DNA of 46,416 bases from the NCBI GenBank assembly GCA_030603695.1, contig JAUVXF010000022.1, forward strand, positions 1-46,416, given 5' to 3'. Positions 35,128-44,696 of the stretch are shown here, one piece after another. Origin of the DNA: Natronohydrobacter sp. GTDB lineage: Bacteria > Pseudomonadota > Alphaproteobacteria > Rhodobacterales > Rhodobacteraceae. The notes under the pieces were generated by a model. The model had not been told where the DNA came from and searched no databases. It saw only the letters and a program-made list of their open reading frames with translations. The translations under genes were made by a program, and so were the position numbers. Numbering within the stretch: position 1 is the stretch's first letter; every line of letters begins with the position of its first letter.

Positions 35128-36117
35128 ATGAAAAAGACGGTTTACGGCTCTGTCGCGGCGCTTGGTCTGGGCTTTGCCCCCGCCGCATGGGCAATGGATG
35201 ATGTGACATTGCAGCTGAAGTGGGTCACGCAGGCGCAGTTTGCGGGCTATTATGTGGCGCTGGAAAACGGGTTTTATGAAGAAGAGAACCTGAATGTCAC
35301 TATCCGCGCCGGTGGCCCGGATATCGCGCCGCCGCAGGTGATTGCGGGCGGTGGGGCCGATGTGATTGTGGAATGGATGCCCGCAGCCTTGGCCGCGCGT
35401 GAAAATGGCCTGCCCTTGGTCAATATCGCGCAGCCTTTCAAATCGTCCGGCATGATGCTGACATGTCTGGCCGAAACCGGCATCACCGGGCCAGAGGATT
35501 TTCCCGGCCGCACTTTGGGCGTGTGGTTCTTTGGCAATGAATACCCCTTCCTAAGCTGGATGAGCACGCTTGGCATTCCCACAGAGGGCGGCCCGGATGG
35601 CGTGGAAGTGCTGCGTCAGGGCTTCAATGTTGATCCACTGTTGCAGCGTCAGGCCGATTGCATTTCGACCATGACCTATAATGAATACTGGCAGGTCATT
35701 GATGCCGGTATCAGCGAGGATGAGCTTGTGACCTTCAAATATGAGGATCAGGGCGTGGCCACGCTGGAAGACGGGCTTTATGTGCTGGAAAGCAATCTGG
35801 AAGACCCGGCATTCGTGGACAAGATGGCGCGGTTTGTGCGCGCCTCCATGCGCGGATGGGAATGGGCGCAAGAGAATGTGGAAGAAGCGGCCATGATCGT
35901 TCTGGAATATGACGATACCGGCGCCCAGACAGAAGGCCATCAGATTCGCATGATGGGCGAAGTGGCCAAGCTGATCGAGGGTTCCAACGGCACGCTGGAT
36001 ATGGCCGATTTCGAGCGCACAGTTGCCACCCTTCTGGGCGGTGGGTCTGATCCTGTGATCACGGCTACACCCGTGGGCGCGACCACATCTGCCGTAACAG
36101 ACGCCGCGTTCAACTAA
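35128..36117 (+). CDS. ABC transporter substrate-binding protein, NMT1/THI5 family
   Basis: 329 residues. Signal peptide 'MKKTVYGSVAALGLGF...AWA' is followed by a NMT1/THI5-like periplasmic binding fold: 'LQLKWVTQAQFAGYYVALE', 'GGADVIVEWMPAALAAREN' and 'GRTLGVWFFGNEYPF'. This fold binds pyrimidine-like ligands (thiamine precursors, riboflavin-type, pyrimidines) in characterised relatives. ATG 35128 has GGAGGTG 7 nt upstream; ATG 35122 would be only 1 nt away. Last gene of the pyrimidine locus, closed by a strong terminator at 36140. Confidence 0.9.
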   Translation: MKKTVYGSVAALGLGFAPAAWAMDDVTLQLKWVTQAQFAGYYVALENGFYEEENLNVTIRAGGPDIAPPQVIAGGGADVIVEWMPAALAARENGLPLVNIAQPFKSSGMMLTCLAETGITGPEDFPGRTLGVWFFGNEYPFLSWMSTLGIPTEGGPDGVEVLRQGFNVDPLLQRQADCISTMTYNEYWQVIDAGISEDELVTFKYEDQGVATLEDGLYVLESNLEDPAFVDKMARFVRASMRGWEWAQENVEEAAMIVLEYDDTGAQTEGHQIRMMGEVAKLIEGSNGTLDMADFERTVATLLGGGSDPVITATPVGATTSAVTDAAFN

Positions 36118-36139
36118 GCGCAACTGCCCAGTGTGGCAG

Positions 36140-36166
36140 ATGATCCCGGCCTTTGGCCGGGATCAT
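36140..36166. terminator. Bidirectional terminator between binding-protein gene and pepN
   Basis: Perfect 12-bp inverted repeat, 36140-36151 with 36155-36166, and a TTT loop, between two convergent genes. It starts 23 nt after the binding-protein stop and ends next to the pepN stop. Confidence 0.85.
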
Positions 36167-36167
36167 G

Positions 36168-38729
36168 TCATTCCAGCATGCGCCCCAGCATTTCGCCCAG
36201 ATCGCGGCTCAGGCCCTCATGGGCGCGCATGCGTTCCAATTCGGCGCGGATCAGCGCTTGGCGGGCGGGATCATAGCGCCGCCATGTTTCAAACATGGCA
36301 GAGATACGGGCAGCCCCTTGCGGGTTGGCGCCATCCAGCCGGATCAGCCAATCGGCAACCAGCCTGTAGCCTGCGCCGCCCTTGGCGTGAAACCCGGCCG
36401 AATTCATCCCCAATGCGCCAATAACCGACCGAAAGCGGTTGGGGTTTTTCCAATCAAAATCGGAGTGCTGTGTGAGGTCTGTGGCAAGGCTGGCGGCCTG
36501 TTCTGGGGCTGCATGCAACACTTGCGCTGAAAACCACTTGTCCAGAACCAGCCTGTCCCCGGCCCATTGGCGGTAGAATTGCGCGGTCTGCGCCGCGCCA
36601 GCGCCAATGGCCAGCAGCGCGCCCCAAGCGCCGGATTGTTCTGTCATGTTATCGGCGCGGGCAAACATCTCTGCCGCTTTTGCCCCGCCATCCACACGCG
36701 CCAGCAATGCCACCGCCTGCACCCGAAGCGCCCGGCGCCCGGCGTCGCGGGCATCCGGGCTATAGGGGCCGGGGGTGTGCATGGCGGCAAATACTTTGGC
36801 CAGATCAGGGGCCAGTGCTTCGGCAATCGCGCGCTGCGCGCTGGTGCGGGCATGATGGATCACATCGGGATCAGGGGTTTCCCCCGCCGCATGCAGCGCC
36901 CCTGCCAGATCATCTTCGCCCGGCAGGCGCAGCGCGAGTGCGCGAAAGGCCGGATCAAGCGCATCATCGCGCAGCATATGGCGCAGGGCGTCCAGATAAT
37001 CCGGCCCCGGCTTTGCGCCGTCGCGGATCATCGCCAGAAGAATGTCATGGGCCAGCGCGCGCCCGGCTTCAAACCGGTTTACGGGGTCGGTATCATGGGC
37101 CAGCAGCACCGCGCGCTCTGTCTGGCCAAGTGCGTGGTTCACGATCACAGGCGCGGAAAAGCCGCGCAAAACCGAAGGCACGGGCCGCGCCGCCAGCCCC
37201 TCGAAGGTGAAGCTTTGTTCGGGGCTGTTCAGTTCCAGCACCTGTGTTGGCAACACTTCTGCCCCATCCCGGCCAATCAGCCCCAAGGCTACGGGAATCA
37301 GCAATGGTTCTTTCAGCGGCTGGCCGGGGGTGGGGGGCGTGTGCTGGCGCAATGTCAGGGTGTAGCGGCCTTCCTCCCAATCCTCTGTCACATCCACGCA
37401 GGGTGTGCCCGCCTGCCCATACCAGCGCTTGAACTGCGACAGATCGCGGCCAGAGGTTTCTTCAAACACGGCAATCCAGTCCTCTATGGTGCAGGCTTGC
37501 CCATCATGGCGGGTAAAATACAGATCAAGCGCCGCGCGGTAGCTGGCCTCTCCCACCAGCAGATGCAGCATGCGGATCACCTCTGCCCCTTTTTCATAGA
37601 CAGTGGCCGTGTAGAAATTGTTGATCTCGACATAGCTTTCGGGCCGCACCGGATGGGCCAGCGGCCCGGCATCTTCGCGAAACTGGCGTTCGCGCAATGT
37701 CAGCACATCGCCAATCCGCTTCACCGCATGGCCGCGCATATCACCCATGAATTGCTGATCACGAAACACTGTCAGCCCTTCTTTCAGCGAGAGTTGAAAC
37801 CAGTCGCGGCAGGTGATGCGGTTGCCTGTCCAGTTGTGAAAATACTCATGCGCAATGATCCGCTCTATGCTGGCGAAATCCGCGTCCGTCGCTGTCTGGG
37901 GCGAGGCGAGCGCATAGCGCGAGTTGAAAATGTTTAAGCCCTTATTCTCCATCGCGCCCATATTGAAGTCATCTACGGCGACAATGTTGAAAATGTCTAA
38001 GTCATAGGCGCGGCCATAAACCTGCTCATCCCACAGCATAGAGCGTTTCAGCGCGTCCATCGCATAGGCGGTCTTGCCCTCATCGCCGGGGCGCACCCAG
38101 ACATTCAGCGCGACATCGCGCCCCTCAACGGTGCGAAACCTGTCGGATGTGGCGCGCAGATCGCCCGCCACCAGCGCAAACAGATAGCTGGGTTTAGGGT
38201 GGGGATCATGCCACTGCGCCCAGCCCGGCCCTTCGGCTACCAGATTGCCATTGGACAACAGCACCGGAAAATCGGCCTCTATGCGCACATCGAACGGGGC
38301 CATCACATCGGGGCGGTCGGGGTAGAAGGTGATCTTGCGAAAGCCCTCTGCCTCGCATTGGGTGCAATACATGCCGCCCGACATATAAAGCCCCTCCAGC
38401 GCGGTATTGCCTTCGGGTGTGATTTCAACCTCTGCTTCCCAGTCAAAGGCGCCATTGGGCAACTGCGCCGCCGGGATTGTCAGCCCCAAAGCATCGGGGA
38501 GCGCGGTGATGGGCTGGCCGTTCAGGCTGGCCGCGATCAGGCGCAGCCCTTCCCCATCCAGCCGCAGATCATGGCCCGGTATGGCCTGTGGGTTGGGTGC
38601 AAAACGGATTTTTGCCAAAACCCGCGTGGCTTTGGGCGCAAGCCGGAATGTCAGCGCGGTATGTTCCACCAGAAAGTGCGGGGGCTGGTAATCGGCCAGA
38701 TGAATGGTTTGCGGGGCTGTGTCGCGCAT
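36168..38729 (-). CDS. pepN: Aminopeptidase N
   Basis: M1-family zinc metalloprotease that removes N-terminal residues from cytosolic peptides. 853 residues: 'MGAMENKGLN' exopeptidase motif (GAMEN), zinc site 'HEYFHNWTGNRITCRDW' with the third ligand Glu in 'SLKEGLTVFRD', and a long helical C-terminal domain as in E. coli PepN. ATG 38729 is preferred (AAGGA upstream); the open frame to 38999 lacks conserved sequence. It is divergent from gatC. Confidence 0.97.
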   Translation of the reverse strand: MRDTAPQTIHLADYQPPHFLVEHTALTFRLAPKATRVLAKIRFAPNPQAIPGHDLRLDGEGLRLIAASLNGQPITALPDALGLTIPAAQLPNGAFDWEAEVEITPEGNTALEGLYMSGGMYCTQCEAEGFRKITFYPDRPDVMAPFDVRIEADFPVLLSNGNLVAEGPGWAQWHDPHPKPSYLFALVAGDLRATSDRFRTVEGRDVALNVWVRPGDEGKTAYAMDALKRSMLWDEQVYGRAYDLDIFNIVAVDDFNMGAMENKGLNIFNSRYALASPQTATDADFASIERIIAHEYFHNWTGNRITCRDWFQLSLKEGLTVFRDQQFMGDMRGHAVKRIGDVLTLRERQFREDAGPLAHPVRPESYVEINNFYTATVYEKGAEVIRMLHLLVGEASYRAALDLYFTRHDGQACTIEDWIAVFEETSGRDLSQFKRWYGQAGTPCVDVTEDWEEGRYTLTLRQHTPPTPGQPLKEPLLIPVALGLIGRDGAEVLPTQVLELNSPEQSFTFEGLAARPVPSVLRGFSAPVIVNHALGQTERAVLLAHDTDPVNRFEAGRALAHDILLAMIRDGAKPGPDYLDALRHMLRDDALDPAFRALALRLPGEDDLAGALHAAGETPDPDVIHHARTSAQRAIAEALAPDLAKVFAAMHTPGPYSPDARDAGRRALRVQAVALLARVDGGAKAAEMFARADNMTEQSGAWGALLAIGAGAAQTAQFYRQWAGDRLVLDKWFSAQVLHAAPEQAASLATDLTQHSDFDWKNPNRFRSVIGALGMNSAGFHAKGGAGYRLVADWLIRLDGANPQGAARISAMFETWRRYDPARQALIRAELERMRAHEGLSRDLGEMLGRMLE

Positions 38730-38887
38730 ATCTTCTGTCCTTCCGAACCATGGGTCTGGCGCAGATGTAGCGCGGCCCGGCAACAGCGACAATCGCCAAA
38801 GCCCCACGCGCGCTTGCACCTTTCGCGCCATGCCGCTAAATGCCAAGGGCAAACCCCACAACACAACACCCGATAGCCGGAGTCCGC

Positions 38888-39178
38888 ATGTCCGAGATCG
38901 ACCTTGAGACCGCGCGCAAAGTGGCCCATCTGGCCCGTATTGCCGTGCCGGAAGAAAACCTGCCCGCCTTGGCGCAGGAATTAAGCCAGATGCTGACATT
39001 CATGGAAGCCCTGAATGCGGTCGATGTAGAGGGCGTGGAACCCATGACATCTGTTACCCCCATGCGCCTGAAACGGCGCAAGGATGGCGTAACCGATGGC
39101 GATATTCAGGCCAAAATCCTGTCCAATGCGCCCGATGCGCGCGAAGGCTTTTTTGCGGTTCCAAAGGTGGTGGAATGA
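38888..39178 (+). CDS. gatC: Aspartyl/glutamyl-tRNA amidotransferase subunit C
   Basis: Small subunit of GatCAB, which makes Gln-tRNA and Asn-tRNA from misacylated Glu-tRNA/Asp-tRNA. 96 residues with '[19 protein letters not shown]', '[19 protein letters not shown]' and '[18 protein letters not shown]'. ATG 38888 follows GCCGGAG. ATGA overlap with gatA. gatB is not in the window on this side. Confidence 0.97.
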   Translation: MSEIDLETARKVAHLARIAVPEENLPALAQELSQMLTFMEALNAVDVEGVEPMTSVTPMRLKRRKDGVTDGDIQAKILSNAPDAREGFFAVPKVVE

Positions 39179-40656
39179 GTGATCTGAACAAACTGACCAT
39201 TGCGCAGGCGCGCGACCATCTGCGCGCGGGTGATGTGACAGCGGTGGAACTGACCGAAGCGTGCCTTGGCGCGATTGCGGGGGCGGAAAAGCTGAATGCC
39301 TTTGTGCATCACACCCCCGATCTGGCCCTTGCGCGCGCGAAAGCGGCCGATGCGCGGATCGCTGCGGGTAATGCACCTGCCATGTGCGGCATTCCCGTTG
39401 GCATAAAGGATCTGTTCTGCACCGAGGGCGTGCCCTCTCAGGCCGCCAGCCGTATTTTGGAAGGTTTCAAGCCCGAATACGAATCCACCGTATCTGCCCA
39501 GTTGCGAGATGCAGGCGCGGTGATGCTGGGCAAGCTGAACATGGATGAATTCGCCATGGGTTCCAGCAACGAAACCTCTGTTTACGGCAATGCTGTAAAC
39601 CCGTGGAAAGTGGATGGGCGCGATCTGACGCCCGGCGGCTCTTCGGGCGGGTCTGCGGCGGCAGTGGCGGCGGATTTGTGCCTTGCGGCCACGGGCACGG
39701 ATACGGGCGGCTCTATCCGCCAGCCTGCTGCCTTTACGGGCACTGTGGGAATAAAACCCACCTATGGACGCTGCTCGCGTTGGGGGGTTGTGGCTTTTGC
39801 CAGTTCGCTCGATCAGGCGGGGCCAATGACAAAAACCGTGCGCGATGCGGCAATCATGTTGCAGGCCATGTGCGGCCATGATGCCAAAGATTCCACCAGC
39901 GCCGATCTGCCTGTCCCCGATTTCGAAGCCATGCTGACAGGCGATATCCGCGGCCAGAAAATTGGCATTCCCCGCGAATACCGCATGGATGGTATGCCCG
40001 CAGAGATAGAGGCGCTGTGGAAACAGGGCGCAGATATGCTGCGCGATGCTGGCGCAGAGATTGTGGATATCTCCTTGCCGCACACAAAATACGCACTGCC
40101 CGCCTATTACGTGATTGCCCCGGCCGAAGCCTCCAGCAATCTGGCGCGCTATGACGGGGTGCGCTTTGGCCACCGCGCCAAACTGGGGCCGGGCGATGGC
40201 ATTTCCGAAATGTATGAAAAAACCCGCGCCGAAGGCTTTGGCCCAGAAGTGCAGCGCCGCGTGATGATCGGCACCTATGTTCTCTCTGCCGGGTTTTATG
40301 ATGCCTATTACAACCGTGCGCGCAAAGTGCGCAGCCTGATCAAGCGCGATTTTGAACAGGCCTTTGCGGCGGGTATAGATGCGATTCTCACCCCCGCCAC
40401 CCCCTCTGCCGCCTTCGGGCTGGGAGAGATGGCAGAAGCAGACCCGGTGCAAATGTATCTCAATGATGTGTTCACCGTGACTGTCAATCTGGCCGGGCTG
40501 CCGGGGATTGCTGTGCCTGCCGGGCTGGATGCCAAGGGCCTGCCCTTGGGGTTGCAGCTGATCGGGCGGCCATGGGAAGAAGGCGCGCTTTTGAACACTG
40601 CACATGTTCTTGAGGCGGCCACAGGCTTTGTTTCCAAACCCGTGAAATGGTGGTAA
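39175..40656 (+). CDS. gatA: Aspartyl/glutamyl-tRNA amidotransferase subunit A
   Basis: Amidase subunit that releases ammonia from Gln for GatB. 493 residues with the Ser-cisSer-Lys triad: Lys in '[15 protein letters not shown]' and the Ser pair in '[17 protein letters not shown]', followed by '[16 protein letters not shown]'. Length is standard. Translation is coupled to gatC by a 4-nt overlap. Confidence 0.98.
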   Translation: MSDLNKLTIAQARDHLRAGDVTAVELTEACLGAIAGAEKLNAFVHHTPDLALARAKAADARIAAGNAPAMCGIPVGIKDLFCTEGVPSQAASRILEGFKPEYESTVSAQLRDAGAVMLGKLNMDEFAMGSSNETSVYGNAVNPWKVDGRDLTPGGSSGGSAAAVAADLCLAATGTDTGGSIRQPAAFTGTVGIKPTYGRCSRWGVVAFASSLDQAGPMTKTVRDAAIMLQAMCGHDAKDSTSADLPVPDFEAMLTGDIRGQKIGIPREYRMDGMPAEIEALWKQGADMLRDAGAEIVDISLPHTKYALPAYYVIAPAEASSNLARYDGVRFGHRAKLGPGDGISEMYEKTRAEGFGPEVQRRVMIGTYVLSAGFYDAYYNRARKVRSLIKRDFEQAFAAGIDAILTPATPSAAFGLGEMAEADPVQMYLNDVFTVTVNLAGLPGIAVPAGLDAKGLPLGLQLIGRPWEEGALLNTAHVLEAATGFVSKPVKWW

Positions 40657-40687
40657 GGCTGCGCGGATCGTTTTTTTAAGGCCGAGA

Positions 40688-41509
40688 ATGGCAATGCTGA
40701 ACCTGAAAATCCTGACCATGGCAGGCGCGGCACTGGCCCTGCTTGCAGCTTGCGACACATCCACCCCCTATTCCAACGTGATAGACGCATCCGGGCGCGG
40801 GGTGGGCTTTAGCGATTACGCGCAATATATGCGCGCGCAAGAAGAGCTTTCGCGCATTCGCCGGGCGGAAACCACTCAGGCGCGCGGGGTTCAGGCCCCG
40901 CCTCCGGGCGCGCCGCAATTTGCAGGCCAGCAACCCACCACAATCGGGCAAGAGGCCGTTGCGGCCTTGCGCGGTGGCGCGGCCGCGCCGCAAGGCCAGG
41001 CCAGCCCCGCTGGCTTTCCCGTGGCGCAAGCAGGCGGCACGGCCCCGCTTTCCGCAACCAGCCCCTTTGGCGCCGATGGGCAAGCGCAATTGGCTGCGGC
41101 CAACCCCCAAAGCACGGGGGTAAGTGAGCAGCAATTCACCCCCCAACCCTTTGGCACCGCCCAGCCCGACCGCCTGATAGAGCGTGATTTCGTGCCACAA
41201 GTGCGCGTCAGTGATGCCGAATTGGGGCAGGGTGCCGGAACTGGCCCGAACCTGTTTGTCTATGCGCTGTCAACCCAGCATGCCGTGGGGCAGGCGCGCT
41301 ACAATCGCAACCATCCGCTGCGCTGGCGCCGGTCGGAAGCGGCTTGTGCCCAGTTTGGCAGTCAGGATCTGGCGCAAGAGGCGTTTCTTGCGGCAGGCGG
41401 GCCAGATCGTGATCCCAACCATCTGGATCCCGATGGCGATGGCTTTGCCTGCTGGTGGGATCCCACGCCGTTCCGTCAGGCCGCCCGTACCGTGCGCGCC
41501 CGCCAATAA
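40688..41509 (+). CDS. Lipoprotein with C-terminal excalibur-like calcium-binding motif
   Basis: 273 residues: lipoprotein signal 'LTMAGAALALLAAC', a helical N-terminal part ('FSDYAQYMRAQEELSRI'), a long Ala/Pro/Gln-rich linker (about 65-160), and a C-terminal Cys-containing domain. The end 'DPNHLDPDGDGFACWW' resembles the DxDxDGxxC core of excalibur motifs. ATG 40688 has AAGG 6 nt upstream; ATG 40694 is also possible. Likely outer-membrane or periplasmic; exact role unknown. It is followed 11 nt later by a cell wall amidase, which suggests an envelope function. Confidence 0.75.
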   Translation: MAMLNLKILTMAGAALALLAACDTSTPYSNVIDASGRGVGFSDYAQYMRAQEELSRIRRAETTQARGVQAPPPGAPQFAGQQPTTIGQEAVAALRGGAAAPQGQASPAGFPVAQAGGTAPLSATSPFGADGQAQLAAANPQSTGVSEQQFTPQPFGTAQPDRLIERDFVPQVRVSDAELGQGAGTGPNLFVYALSTQHAVGQARYNRNHPLRWRRSEAACAQFGSQDLAQEAFLAAGGPDRDPNHLDPDGDGFACWWDPTPFRQAARTVRARQ

Positions 41510-41520
41510 GGCGGGCACCT

Positions 41521-42174
41521 GTGCTGCCGCCCATCTGGTATCCCTCGCCCAATTTCGGGCCGCGCCGCGATAGGCTGCGGCCCAGCATGATCGTGCTGCA
41601 TTACACGGGCATGCGCGACACAGCAGAAGCCTTGGCCCGCCTCTGCGATCCGGTGGCAGAGGTTTCCGCGCATTATGTCATTGCGCCGGATGGGCAGCTT
41701 TGGCAACTGGTCGCAGAAGAAGACCGCGCCTGGCATGCCGGCGCAGGCACATGGCAGGGCCGCGAAGACATCAATTCGCACGCCATCGGCATAGAACTGT
41801 CCAATACCGGCGCACAACCTTTCCCAGAGCCGCAAATGCGCGTGCTCGAAGCGCTTCTGGGCCAGCTGCGCCAGCGCTGGAATATCCCTTCCGCCGCAGT
41901 CATCGCCCATTCCGATATGGCACCAGAGCGTAAGGAAGATCCTGGCCCCCGTTTCGATTGGCGCCGCCTTGCGCGTCAGGATCTGGCCTTTTGGCCCGAA
42001 GGCTTTGGTGCGGATCTGCCATTGGCATCCAGTCTCGATAAAATCGGCTATCCACCCGCCCCGCCAGAAAAGCGCCTTCAGGCATTCCGCTTTCGCTTTT
42101 TGCCAACCGTCACGGGTGCTGAAACGCTCGCAGACCGTCGCCGCGCGGCTGCGGTTGCTGCCCAGATCGGCTGA
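41521..42174 (+). CDS. N-acetylmuramoyl-L-alanine amidase, AmpD/AmiD family
   Basis: About 217 residues of the Amidase_2 fold: zinc His in 'MIVLHYTGMRDT', 'VSAHYVIAPDGQLWQLV', 'DRAWHAGAGTWQGREDIN' and the C-terminal 'VIAHSDMAPERKEDPGPRF' carrying the final zinc His, the catalytic Lys and the Asp ligand. It cleaves the MurNAc-L-Ala bond, probably on anhydro-muropeptides during recycling (AmpD-like, no signal peptide seen). GTG 41521 is chosen; the open frame upstream is shared with the previous gene. A dispersed repeat starts right after the stop. Confidence 0.9.
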   Translation: MLPPIWYPSPNFGPRRDRLRPSMIVLHYTGMRDTAEALARLCDPVAEVSAHYVIAPDGQLWQLVAEEDRAWHAGAGTWQGREDINSHAIGIELSNTGAQPFPEPQMRVLEALLGQLRQRWNIPSAAVIAHSDMAPERKEDPGPRFDWRRLARQDLAFWPEGFGADLPLASSLDKIGYPPAPPEKRLQAFRFRFLPTVTGAETLADRRRAAAVAAQIG

Positions 42175-42175
42175 A

Positions 42176-42225
42176 TTCATCTTGGCGAAAATATCCTGGG
42201 GGGCAAGGGGGCAAAGCCCCCAGAC
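42176..42225 (+). repeat. Dispersed 50-nt hairpin repeat, copy 2
   Basis: 46 of 50 positions identical to copy 1 at 32977, including TTCATCTTGGC, the ATATCCTGGGGGGC block and hairpin GGGGGC (42207-42212), AAA loop, GCCCCC (42216-42221). It overlaps the stop region of the amidase gene and faces the convergent DUF2244 gene, so it could serve as a terminator here. Confidence 0.8.
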
Positions 42226-42231
42226 TCTGCT

Positions 42232-42768
42232 TCAGCGCAAATGGCGCAGGGCGCGGGACAGCTCGTCATGCAGCGTCGCGCGCTCTTCGGGGCTCAGAAA
42301 GGCACCCAGTTCCACCACCCGGCCCGCGCCTTCCAGCGTCAGATAGTTTTCCACCTTCGCGCCTTTATTGGTCAGTGTCAGGCGCACCCAATAGGGGTTT
42401 GCCTGCCAGTGTTGCACAGGCGCATGGGGGTTGGTGCGGGTAATTTCTATGGCCTCGCGCGTCAGAGAGAGAACCTCGCGCAGCCCGCCGCGTTCCGCCG
42501 CGTTGCGAGTCAGGGCGTACCACAAGGCCCAAAGCGCCAGGCCCGCAAAGGGCAGCAGCCCCCAAAGAACGGGCGTCCCCAAAACGGCCAGCAGCGGCAG
42601 CGCCAGAAAGGCCGCGCTGATGGCGATCATCCGTGCAAAGCCATGTGCCCCCATGGATAGATGCGGCGTCAGTTCCAGCCGGTAGCTGGCCCCATCCGCC
42701 TGGGCCAAGGCAAAGGCCCCCGGCGTGATGCCGGGGGCCTGAGGGGTTATTGTCCAATACGCAGGCAT
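42232..42768 (-). CDS. DUF2244 family membrane protein
   Basis: 178 residues: N-terminal polar part, 'YRLELTPHLSMGAHGFARM', two adjacent membrane helices ('AISAAFLALPLLAVLG', 'GLLPFAGLALWALWYAL') and a cytoplasmic part with 'EVLSLTREAIEITR', 'WQANPYWVRLTL' and 'VELGAFLSPEERATLHDEL'. This is the DUF2244 layout, a family of unknown function often near cytochrome oxidase genes. It follows ctaD by 21 nt on the same strand. A strong hairpin lies within codons 10-18. Confidence 0.85.
   Translation of the reverse strand: MPAYWTITPQAPGITPGAFALAQADGASYRLELTPHLSMGAHGFARMIAISAAFLALPLLAVLGTPVLWGLLPFAGLALWALWYALTRNAAERGGLREVLSLTREAIEITRTNPHAPVQHWQANPYWVRLTLTNKGAKVENYLTLEGAGRVVELGAFLSPEERATLHDELSRALRHLR
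42714..42740 (-). terminator. Terminator-like hairpin inside the start of the DUF2244 gene
   Basis: Perfect 11-bp G/C stem (42714-42724 with 42730-42740), 5-nt loop, followed on the minus strand by TTT. It lies 50 nt after the ctaD stop and inside the DUF2244 coding region, so it may attenuate read-through from ctaD. Confidence 0.5.
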
Positions 42769-42789
42769 TTTTGCACCGCAGATCAGGGC

Positions 42790-44457
42790 TTAATGCGCGT
42801 GCTGCTTGTCCCAGTCCTCACGCTTGGGAAGCTGCTCGAACGTATGCTCGGGCGGCGGCGTGGGCAGGGTCCATTCCAGCGTATCTGCATGCTCGTTCCA
42901 GTAGTTCTTTTCGGTAATCCGTGCGCCATAGCGCAGGGTATAGAACACCACACCGATGAAGAACAGGAAGGAGGCAAAGCTGATAAATGCACCGATAGAG
43001 CTGACATAGTTCCAAAGCGCATAGGCTTCAGGATAGTCGATATAGCGGCGCGGCATGCCCTGACGGCCAAGGAAGTGCTGCGGGAAGAATGTCAGGTTTG
43101 CACCGACGAACATTGTCCAGAAATGCAGCTTGCCAGCCCATTCCGGGTATTGCCGGCCCGACATCTTGCCCATCCAGTAGTAAATCCCGGCGAAGAGTGC
43201 AAACACTGCCCCCAGCGACATCACATAGTGGAAATGGGCCACAACATAATAGGTGTCGTGATACACCCGGTCGATTGGGGCCTGGCTGAGAACCAGCCCT
43301 GTTACCCCGCCCACAGTGAACAGGAACAGGAACCCGAAGGCCCAGAGCATCGGTGTTTCAAAGCTGACAGAGCCGCGCCACATGGTTGCGATCCAGGAGA
43401 AGATCTTGATCCCGGTGGGAACGGCAATCACCATCGTGGCCAGCATGAAATATGTCTGTTGTGTCAGCGACATGCCCACCGTGTACATATGGTGCGCCCA
43501 GACGATAAAGCCCAAGGCTGCAATCGCAATCATCGCCCAGACCATCGGCATATAGCCGAAAACCGGCTTGCGCGAAAAGGTTGCAATCACATGGCTGATG
43601 ATCCCGAAGCCCGGCAGGATGATGATATACACTTCCGGGTGGCCGAAGAACCATAGGATATGCTGGTAAAGAACCGGATCACCCCCGCCAGCGGGATCAA
43701 AGAAGGCTGTCCCGAAATTGCGGTCGGTCAGCAACATCGTAATCGCGCCCGCAAGCACTGGCAGTGCCAAGAGGATCATCCATGCCGTGATAAATACCGA
43801 CCATGCGAACAGCGGCACTTTGAACAGGGTCATCCCCGGCGCGCGCATGTTCAGGAAGGTGGTGATGATGTTGATCGCACCAAGGATAGAGGATGCACCC
43901 GAAACGTGAACGGCAAAGATTGCCAGATCCATCGAATAGCCAGCTTCATTGGTGGAAAGCGGCGGGTAAAGCACCCAGCCTACCCCCGAACCCAGCTGAC
44001 CATTGCCACCGGGCGACAGCACCGAAGCCACAGCCAGTGCAGAACCGGCCACAAACAGCCAGTAGCTCAGGTTGTTCAGGCGCGGGAACGCCATGTCAGG
44101 CGCACCGATTTGCAGCGGCATGAAATAGTTGCCGAACCCACCAAACAGCGCCGGGATAAGCACAAAGAACATCATCAAGATGCCATGCGCCGTGATCAGC
44201 ACGTTCCAGATATGGCCGTTGGGTGTACAATCTTGCTGCGCGGTAAAGCTTGCGCCTTCCATGCACATATATTGCACGCCCGGCTCCATCAGCTCCATAC
44301 GCATATAGACCGAAAAGGCCACAGCGATAAAGCCGACAATCCCGGCAGTGAACAGATAAAGGATACCAATATCCTTGTGGTTGGTGGACATGAACCAGCG
44401 GGTAAAGAACGAGCGTGTATCCTCGTGCCCGTGGTCATGGGTGGCTGCATCGGCCAT
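42790..44457 (-). CDS. ctaD: Cytochrome c oxidase subunit I, aa3 type
   Basis: Catalytic membrane subunit of the proton-pumping haem-copper oxidase. 555 residues with 12 helices. Ligands seen: haem a His in '[13 protein letters not shown]', CuB His and crosslinked Tyr in '[16 protein letters not shown]', CuB His pair in '[11 protein letters not shown]', K-channel Lys in '[11 protein letters not shown]', haem a3/a His in '[12 protein letters not shown]', and D-channel residues in '[19 protein letters not shown]'. This is the A1 type. The coxB/coxC genes are not adjacent, as in other Rhodobacteraceae. Confidence 0.98.
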   Translation of the reverse strand: MADAATHDHGHEDTRSFFTRWFMSTNHKDIGILYLFTAGIVGFIAVAFSVYMRMELMEPGVQYMCMEGASFTAQQDCTPNGHIWNVLITAHGILMMFFVLIPALFGGFGNYFMPLQIGAPDMAFPRLNNLSYWLFVAGSALAVASVLSPGGNGQLGSGVGWVLYPPLSTNEAGYSMDLAIFAVHVSGASSILGAINIITTFLNMRAPGMTLFKVPLFAWSVFITAWMILLALPVLAGAITMLLTDRNFGTAFFDPAGGGDPVLYQHILWFFGHPEVYIIILPGFGIISHVIATFSRKPVFGYMPMVWAMIAIAALGFIVWAHHMYTVGMSLTQQTYFMLATMVIAVPTGIKIFSWIATMWRGSVSFETPMLWAFGFLFLFTVGGVTGLVLSQAPIDRVYHDTYYVVAHFHYVMSLGAVFALFAGIYYWMGKMSGRQYPEWAGKLHFWTMFVGANLTFFPQHFLGRQGMPRRYIDYPEAYALWNYVSSIGAFISFASFLFFIGVVFYTLRYGARITEKNYWNEHADTLEWTLPTPPPEHTFEQLPKREDWDKQHAH

Positions 44458-44644
44458 TGGCTACTCCAGTTCCCGATTCCTGTTGCGTTGATCGCAACTG
44501 TTGTCGTCCAGAGGGGCAGGTATGCCCCTGATTTCCGCCGTATCACGCTTGCGCGCGTCACGCGCTTGTGTGTCACGGTATACTACGCTTTTAGAATGCG
44601 ACATTTCCCAGAGCAATGCTTCAAGTGCCGCAGATGCGATATTT

Positions 44645-44658
44645 TTGACATGGATCAA
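44645..44658. promoter_or_regulatory. FNR-like box upstream of ctaD
   Basis: TTGAC-ATGG-ATCAA matches the FNR/FnrL consensus TTGAT-N4-ATCAA in 9 of 10 specified bases. It lies about 190 nt upstream of ctaD and 38 nt upstream-side of the lipB stop, in the 239-nt lipB-ctaD gap. Oxygen control of ctaD is a reasonable reading. Confidence 0.55.
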
Positions 44659-44696
44659 GGCAATAAACGCGCCAAACCGGGCTGCGCTGATGCTGC

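Noticed and set aside
36567-37937. 456-codon plus-strand frame inside pepN
   Set aside because: Antisense to the aminopeptidase with all M1 motifs intact on the other strand; the translation has no recognisable domain.
39106-40764. 552-codon minus-strand frame over gatA
   Set aside because: gatA carries the complete amidase signature on the plus strand; this frame is its complement and is His/Arg/Gln-rich without motifs.
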